Shown here: one piece after another, positions 59,801-64,000 of the stretch
How positions within the stretch are numbered: position 1 is the first letter of the stretch
Layout: every line of letters begins with the position of its first letter
Assembly: GCF_010731115.1 (NCBI RefSeq)
Contig: NZ_AP022616.1
Location: forward strand, 3,720,001-3,784,000
DNA length: 64,000 nucleotides
Reading direction: 5' to 3'
Source of the DNA: Mycolicibacterium phocaicum
GTDB taxonomy: Bacteria; Actinomycetota; Actinomycetes; Mycobacteriales; Mycobacteriaceae
Made by a program: the position numbers and the translations under genes
The notes under the pieces: model-generated
What the model was told of the DNA's origin: nothing
The model's database searches: none
The model's input: the letters and a program-made list of their open reading frames with translations, nothing else

Positions 59801-60238
59801 GAGCGGCTGGTTCACCTGCGGGTCGCTGCCGAGCATCAGGCGCACCAGCAGCGGTGCCGCCGCGACCGACAACACCGTCGTCACCAGCAGCAGTGCGGTG
59901 GCCAAGGTGACCAGGCGCCGCACGAACGCGGTGCCACCGTCGGCGTCGTCGCGCTCGGCGCGCGCCAGCACCGGCACGAAGATCGCGGTGAACGTCGCCT
60001 CCAGCACCAGCGCGGCCACCATGTTCGGCAGCTGGTTGGCGACCGTGAACGAACTCGACAGCGCCGCACCGAGAATCGCGGCGAGCAGCACGATGCGTAG
60101 GAAGCCGGTGATGCGGCTGACGAGGGTGGCGACGGCCATGCCCCAGGACCGGGAGACGACGGCGGCGTCGGACAGTTCGGCGCGCCGGGGAGACGTGGCG
60201 GCGGGGGCCTCGCCACGGGGGGTTCGCGGCGCGCTCAT
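56861..60238 (-). CDS. murJ: Lipid II flippase MurJ (MviN) with pseudokinase domain
   Basis: From ATG 60238 the product has 1125 residues. The N-terminal half (to about 545) is a MurJ/MOP flippase with about 14 helices (SWGMAVATLVSRITGFLRIV, FTVANQLPNMVAALVLEATF). After a Pro-rich linker comes a kinase-like domain (about 650-825) lacking the HRD and DFG residues. One more helix (about 920-943) leads to an outside beta-rich domain. In mycobacteria PknB phosphorylates the pseudokinase domain, which then binds FhaA. The stop of the upstream gene overlaps by ATGA. A long alternate frame here is a shadow. Confidence 0.95.
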   Translation of the reverse strand: MSAPRTPRGEAPAATSPRRAELSDAAVVSRSWGMAVATLVSRITGFLRIVLLAAILGAALSSSFTVANQLPNMVAALVLEATFTAIFVPVLARAERDDADGGTAFVRRLVTLATALLLVTTVLSVAAAPLLVRLMLGSDPQVNQPLTRAFAYLLLPQIIFYGLTSVYMAILNNRNVFGPPAWAPVINNVVAIITLGVYVLVPGELSIDPVEMGNAKLLVLGIGTTLGVVAQAGVLLYALHRHHVDLRPLWGIDERLKKFGTMAVAMMLYVLISQIGLIVGNEIASHAAASGPAIYNYAWLLLQLPFGIIGVTVLTVVMPRLSRNAAANDTPAVLADFSLATRLTMVTLIPIVAFMTVGGPAIGSALFAYGNFGATDAGYLGMAITLSAFTLIPYSMVLLELRVFYAREQPWIPIVLIVVITVVKIVGSLIVPHLTDDRELVAGYLGLANGLGFLAGATVGYVLLRSALRPPGGRMIELPVIRTILVTICASLGAGLLAYLADKLLGFARLTEHGGAGGSLLRLVLLGLIMLPVIVAVLVAAKVPEAQAGIAFVQRRLGRGTPAPTPAVQVSSAVPDSARAGFPYPGHGNSPPVPRRQDAAATPGANPKGGTTGGLRKGFAVTDAPADQGSAPTPDTSGGDDVALRAGAVVADGRYRLLVFHGGPPDLQFWHALDIALDRQVALTFVDADAELPESMVQEILTRTSKLSHIEGPGLARILDVTRLGHGGLVVSEWIRGGSLAEVAATDPSPMGGARAIQSLASTAESAHRAGVALSVDHPGRIRVSIEGDVVLAFPGTLPSATPEDDIRGIGATLYALLINRWPLPEAGALSGMLPATQNSAGQPVEPRSIDGTIPFQISAAAARAVQDGGGIRSAPTLLNLLQQATTVAETTELLEPIDGSAVLDEADAEAIEAAAKRRRALMIGVGVGGAILVVALLVLASVLKGIFGDVGGGLDKQQLGLNSQHPTSSGAPTPGNVVKPVGVTVFSPGGGADSPETAGKAITGAAGDAWSTDVYTDPAPFPSFKNGVGLMLNLPQATTVASVSLNLTSTGTAVQIRSAQTATPSSLDATTVLTQPATMKPGTNTITISGAQPTQHLLIWISTLGTVDGKSKTDISNVVVKAAG

Positions 60239-62637
60239 GAGTCCTCCGGGGCGTGGGCGATGGCGGTGTCGAGCGGATCGGGCCGGATGGGCCGGGTGTG
60301 GTGCGGGCGGTCCAGATCGGCACGGTCGGGCTGACCGCGGAACCGGTGCCACAGCCGTCGGCCGGCCAGCAGGAACAGGACCGCGCCGGCGGACAGCGTG
60401 ATGAAGAACAGCACCTTGCCGTACGCGTTGGAGTGCACCGACAACCGCACCGGTTCCCCGAGCGTCAGCCCGTTGGCGGTGCGCAGGGCGACATCGACCG
60501 CGACGCGCTGGGTGAAGTGCACCTCGATCGGCACCCGCAGCGGTAGGTAACCCGGCGGCAGTTCGATCTCACCCATGTCGGTCACGGTCATGCCGGGTGG
60601 CGCGTCGATGACCAGCCGCACCCGGATCGGCACGGGCAGGTCGTTGCGCAGGGCCAGGGGGAGGGGACTGCGCTCGGTGGCCAGCGTGTACGAACCGCCG
60701 GGGTTGACGACGGTCACGCCGTGGAACAGGTCGGTCATGGTGCGCTGCGTGGTGGTGATGCGCTGTTGGGCCAGGGCCTCGCGGACACTCGGCGGCACCG
60801 ACTGGGTCAGCGCCCGCAGCATGTCCTCCCGCAGCGGCGCCGTGTACTGATCGCCGGTCAGTCCCGTCTGGGTGTTGACGGTCAGGGCGGCGGTCAGGCC
60901 CCAGATGCGCTCCATGGTGGTCGAGATCTGACTGGTGATGCCGTCGCCGTAGCGGGCCTTGGGGTTGCCGGTGCCGTTGTCCGGCGGGGTGGCCGACGGC
61001 GTCGGCGGCAGTGCCTGCGCGTCGGCGATCACCGCGGGCATCGGGCGGGCGACGGCCAGCCCGGAATGTACGGCCGTGGCCACCGACGTCAGGATCGCCT
61101 GGGCATCGTCGGGTGTCACGTCCCACGCCAGCGGCGGCATCAGGATCTGGTTGCGCGGTTGTGCGTCGGGTTGCAGGCCACGCCACAGCACCGAGGCGAT
61201 GGCGTCCTGTCGGCGTGCCACCGGGGAGTCGTGGTTGAGCGGCACATGCAGCGAGGTGTCCAGGTACCCGGGCGAGATCGGGGTCCGGCCGGCGCCGGCC
61301 AGGGCCGCGGCGACGCATGGGTCGAACGGCGCCACGGTGACCTTGTCGCTGTAGCGGCGGGGCGCGGTGTCGGCGGGATTCGCGGCCTCGTCGGCGGTGA
61401 TGGGGGCGGCCGCGATAGCGACGGTCGGTTCGGGCTGCGCGGACAGCAGCCGCACCGCCGGGCCGGTGAGCGGCCCGTCACCCACGACGGTGGCGCCGCG
61501 CAGGGACTGGACGCCGAGCAGTTGGTTGACGATCGGTCCCGCGTCGGTGGTCGCGGTGGCGCTCAGCACGCCGTCGCCGACGCGTTGCAGCGCCCGCAGG
61601 TCGGCCTGGGCGTACACGGTCGGGGTGACGCACACCCGCTGGGCCAGCTCGCGCAGCCGGTTCAGCCATTCGGTCGCGGCCTGCTGTCCGGTGCCGGGGT
61701 GGGTGGGCGAGTTCAGACCGGCCGCCGGGTCGTCGGACACGACGTAGCCGCCGCTCATCGCGTTGACGGTGATCAGCAGGTCGGGGTCGACGGCCAGACA
61801 CATCGCGCCGCGCATGAGGCCGCCGGGATCCACCTGGTCGTTGGTGGCGAAGTCCGCCGCGGCCAGCAGGGTGTCCAGGCGGCCGCCGTTGGCCAGGGAG
61901 GCCGCGAGATCGTCGTCGGCGAGGCGTGCCGGTTCGGTGCGTCCGGGGACGCCGGCCGCCAGGTGTGGACGGTCGGCCAGTGGCCACAGCAGCGTCAGCG
62001 CGACGGGGTGCGCCGTGTCGGGTGGCACGACGGCGTCGATCGGCTGCTGACCACCGCTGCCGCCGGCGGTGGCCGGGGTGGCGGGCACGCCGAGTACCGG
62101 CAGCAGGAAGCGGGCGTCGTCCAGCCGCGCGGCCGACCCGTAGTCGGGCGTCCCGTTGACGTTGACCAGCAGGGGGTACACGCCCGGACGGTCGATGCCG
62201 ATGGCGGGATGGTCGGTCGAGCGCACCGGGTACGCGAGCCGGAACGGCACGCTCTGCCCGCGCGCGAGGTCCTGCGACACCGTGGTGAAGTCGCCGACGG
62301 CCGAGAAGTCCACAGGTTCGCCGGCCAGGGTCGTCCGCAGCGCGGACGACGACGTCACCGCGGCCGCATGCTCGAGCCGCACCATGACGTCGTGCACCGG
62401 CCGGTCACCGACATTGGTGACGGTGCCGGTGACGGTCACCACCGGCTCACTGGTGGTGGTGACGACGTCGGGGGTGACGTGGTCGATGCGCAGCTGCAGG
62501 AACGTCGTCCCGCCGGGTTCCCCGGCCGACGAAAGTGGCGTCACCGGGGCGGTGAGCAGTAGCAGCAGGACGGTGACAGCGAGGACGCGCAGGAGTGCTG
62601 TCGTGGCCGGCCCCGACAGCACTCGGCTGACGCTCAC
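60235..62637 (-). CDS. DUF6049 family membrane-anchored protein (Rv3909-like)
   Basis: From GTG 62637, overlapping the mutT4 stop by GTGA, the product has 800 residues. A signal sequence ([17 protein letters not shown]) is followed by a large extracytoplasmic region with Ig-like N-terminal strands ([20 protein letters not shown]). A C-terminal helix (about 739-761, [17 protein letters not shown]) and a basic tail end it. Frames to 62877 lie inside mutT4. Function unknown; its coupling to murJ suggests an envelope role. Confidence 0.88.
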   Translation of the reverse strand: MSVSRVLSGPATTALLRVLAVTVLLLLLTAPVTPLSSAGEPGGTTFLQLRIDHVTPDVVTTTSEPVVTVTGTVTNVGDRPVHDVMVRLEHAAAVTSSSALRTTLAGEPVDFSAVGDFTTVSQDLARGQSVPFRLAYPVRSTDHPAIGIDRPGVYPLLVNVNGTPDYGSAARLDDARFLLPVLGVPATPATAGGSGGQQPIDAVVPPDTAHPVALTLLWPLADRPHLAAGVPGRTEPARLADDDLAASLANGGRLDTLLAAADFATNDQVDPGGLMRGAMCLAVDPDLLITVNAMSGGYVVSDDPAAGLNSPTHPGTGQQAATEWLNRLRELAQRVCVTPTVYAQADLRALQRVGDGVLSATATTDAGPIVNQLLGVQSLRGATVVGDGPLTGPAVRLLSAQPEPTVAIAAAPITADEAANPADTAPRRYSDKVTVAPFDPCVAAALAGAGRTPISPGYLDTSLHVPLNHDSPVARRQDAIASVLWRGLQPDAQPRNQILMPPLAWDVTPDDAQAILTSVATAVHSGLAVARPMPAVIADAQALPPTPSATPPDNGTGNPKARYGDGITSQISTTMERIWGLTAALTVNTQTGLTGDQYTAPLREDMLRALTQSVPPSVREALAQQRITTTQRTMTDLFHGVTVVNPGGSYTLATERSPLPLALRNDLPVPIRVRLVIDAPPGMTVTDMGEIELPPGYLPLRVPIEVHFTQRVAVDVALRTANGLTLGEPVRLSVHSNAYGKVLFFITLSAGAVLFLLAGRRLWHRFRGQPDRADLDRPHHTRPIRPDPLDTAIAHAPEDS

Positions 62638-63419
62638 GTCCCGGGTCCGCAGCCGTTCGCGCGGCGGCCGGGCTGGGTATGGGCGGAGTCGTCGGTGCGA
62701 TGGTTCCGCGTACGGGAATGGGTCTGTGGCCGGCGGCGCGGCGCGGTGCGCGGCAGCGGCGGCAGGGCGCCCGGACCATCGGTGTGCAGTTTGTCGATGA
62801 GTTCGCCGGCCACCTCGGCGAGCTTGCGCTCGTCGGCGTAGGCGAGGCGGGACGGCAGCTCCCGCAGCGGCACCCACGCCACTTCGGTGACCTCGACGTC
62901 GTCGTCGGAGAGTTCGCCGCCCAGGAATCGCATCAGGTAATGGTGCACTGTCTTGTGCACGCGCCGGCCCTCGGTCACGAACCAGTAGTCGATGCTGCCG
63001 AGCGCGGCCAGCACACTGCCCTGCAGTCCCGTCTCCTCGGCGACCTCACGGATGGCGGTCTGTTCGGCCGTCTCGCCGAGTTCGATGTGCCCCTTGGGCA
63101 GTGACCACAGCATGCGGCCGCGGCGGTCGATGCGGCCGATGAGCGCGGCCTTCTGGGTGTCTTTGGGGCCGTCGAGCCCGTCGATCACCAGCCCGCCGGC
63201 CGAGGTCTCGTGGACGGTGCGCAGCCGGTCGTTGTTCGACTTGCGGGCAGCCGGGGTGGTGGTAGCGGCGGCCGGAGCCGCTTGAGTGGTGTTGTTGCGC
63301 GGGGGCGCCGCCGAATCGGTGTCGGTGGCCTGGGTGCTGTCGCTGGGCGGACCTGCCGAGCGTCGACCGCGACGTCGCCCGCGGCGTCGTCGTGGTTTGG
63401 CACGCTCGCCTTCCGACAC
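62634..63419 (-). CDS. mutT4: NUDIX hydrolase MutT4
   Basis: The 261-residue product has a basic, low-complexity N-terminus ([11 protein letters not shown]). The NUDIX domain has the box [20 protein letters not shown] followed by TG (G-x5-E-x7-REUxEExGU). SLPKGH just before it is typical of mycobacterial MutT proteins. The C-terminal tail is again basic. GTG start at 63419. It is expected to hydrolyse oxidised or dinucleotide polyphosphate substrates; the exact one is unknown. Divergent from pcnA across 123 bases. Confidence 0.92.
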   Translation of the reverse strand: MSEGERAKPRRRRGRRRGRRSAGPPSDSTQATDTDSAAPPRNNTTQAAPAAATTTPAARKSNNDRLRTVHETSAGGLVIDGLDGPKDTQKAALIGRIDRRGRMLWSLPKGHIELGETAEQTAIREVAEETGLQGSVLAALGSIDYWFVTEGRRVHKTVHHYLMRFLGGELSDDDVEVTEVAWVPLRELPSRLAYADERKLAEVAGELIDKLHTDGPGALPPLPRTAPRRRPQTHSRTRNHRTDDSAHTQPGRRANGCGPGT

Positions 63420-63542
63420 CCAAGCGATAGTAGCTGCTCAGGTTGGGCGCTCTGTCCCCACTCGCCGGTCAGTGGCCCAGTTGTGACCGTGCCGCGATGG
63501 TCGGTACCAAACCGCGGGGTGGGCGCATTAGGCTCATCGGAC

Positions 63543-64000
63543 GTGTCGAACGAAGCTAGCGCCGAGGTCGGGTCGGAGCGGAGTCCCAAGAGCGTGCCGT
63601 GCGACCCGTCAACTTTGCTGACCGCTGCCGCGGTCGCACTGAACAAGCATGCGGGTTTGCTCGTAGACCTGGGCCGGGTGTTCGCGGCGGCGGGTCATGA
63701 CCTGTATCTGGTGGGCGGCAGTGTGCGCGATGCGCTGCTGGGCCGCGAGCTGAACGACCTGGACTTCACCACCGACGCCCGTCCGGCCGAGTTGCAGAAG
63801 ATGCTGCGCGGCTGGGCAGAAGCGTTGTGGGACACCGGGATCGAGTTCGGGACCATCGGGGCGGCCAAGTACGGCCAGCGCATCGAGATCACCACGTTCC
63901 GCGCCGACAGCTACGACCAGGTGTCCCGCAATCCCGAGGTGGTGTTCGGCGACCGGCTCGAGGACGACCTGGTGCGCCGGGACTTCACCGTGAACGCGAT
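63543..64000 (+). CDS. pcnA: CCA tRNA nucleotidyltransferase, 3'-truncated by the window edge
   Basis: An open frame from GTG 63543 runs to the last base without a stop. The first 152 codons encode a short polar leader and then the class II nucleotidyltransferase head: DLYLVGGSVRDALLGRELND, LDFTTDARP (the D-x-D metal site region), TGIEFGTIGAAKYGQRIEIT and LVRRDFTVNA. It adds or repairs the tRNA CCA end. The M. tuberculosis orthologue Rv3907c is in the same place next to mutT4. Completeness cannot be judged. Confidence 0.92.
   Translation, partial: MSNEASAEVGSERSPKSVPCDPSTLLTAAAVALNKHAGLLVDLGRVFAAAGHDLYLVGGSVRDALLGRELNDLDFTTDARPAELQKMLRGWAEALWDTGIEFGTIGAAKYGQRIEITTFRADSYDQVSRNPEVVFGDRLEDDLVRRDFTVNA

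Noticed and set aside
56817..60323. A 1168-codon alternate frame on the same strand as murJ
   Set aside because: Arg/Pro-rich translation with no domains; the overlapping frame encodes the recognisable flippase and pseudokinase.

Overview
The window is a high-GC actinobacterial chromosome segment spanning the replication origin of a mycobacterium. It runs in the reverse of the usual dnaA-forward convention. Gene order matches the M. tuberculosis/M. smegmatis origin region: fhaA-fhaB-pstP-rodA-pbpA-pknA-pknB, pabA/trpG, DUF881 gene, crgA, PH-domain gene, ppiA, cwsA, tRNA-Ala, tRNA-Ile, DUF3566 gene, gyrA, gyrB, dciA, recF, gnd, dnaN, oriC, dnaA, rpmH, rnpA, yidD, yidC, khpB, rsmG, parA, parB, then cwlM, trxA, trxB, rsmA, sigM, murJ, mutT4 and pcnA. 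A gnd gene between dnaN and recF points to a fast-growing Mycolicibacterium-type species. No identity was computed; everything here was read from the sequence.

Layout. Positions 1-2128 hold a DUF4333 protein fragment, a lipoprotein metalloprotease and a small membrane protein. Positions 2138-9516 are an accessory metabolic block: two TetR regulators, two short-chain dehydrogenases, an F420-type LLM oxidoreductase, two SnoaL-like proteins, an SRPBCC protein and unknowns. Positions 9902-12455 hold a translationally coupled three-gene operon (DUF3696-type AAA ATPase, PIN-like nuclease, RNA ligase), followed by a gene-free stretch and a tRNA-Leu gene. This operon is the best candidate for an undescribed system, possibly RNA damage and repair or phage defence. 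Positions 13443-23211 are the cell-wall and cell-shape signalling operon.

Positions 23222-31331 hold cell-division and housekeeping genes, two tRNAs, a very short DLW-39-like ORF that overlaps tRNA-Ala, and gyrA. Positions 31332-40178 carry gyrB to dnaA, with oriC between dnaN and dnaA. Positions 40179-45458 are the ribosome, membrane-insertion and segregation genes, with parS sites embedded in them. Positions 45691-52505 form a variable segment inserted before cwlM: a GNAT-like protein, an iminopeptidase, a MerR/hydrolase/MFS module, a complete IS1182-like element in a CTAG target, and a small P-loop kinase. Positions 52617-64000 run from cwlM to a 3'-truncated pcnA.

Many products act together. 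PknA and PknB phosphorylate FhaA, the MurJ pseudokinase domain and CwlM, and PstP reverses this; RodA and PbpA build the wall that CrgA, CwsA and MurJ also serve. DnaA, DnaN, RecF, GyrAB and DciA serve replication, and ParA/ParB with parS segregate the origin. SigM with RsmA and TrxA/TrxB handle stress and redox control.
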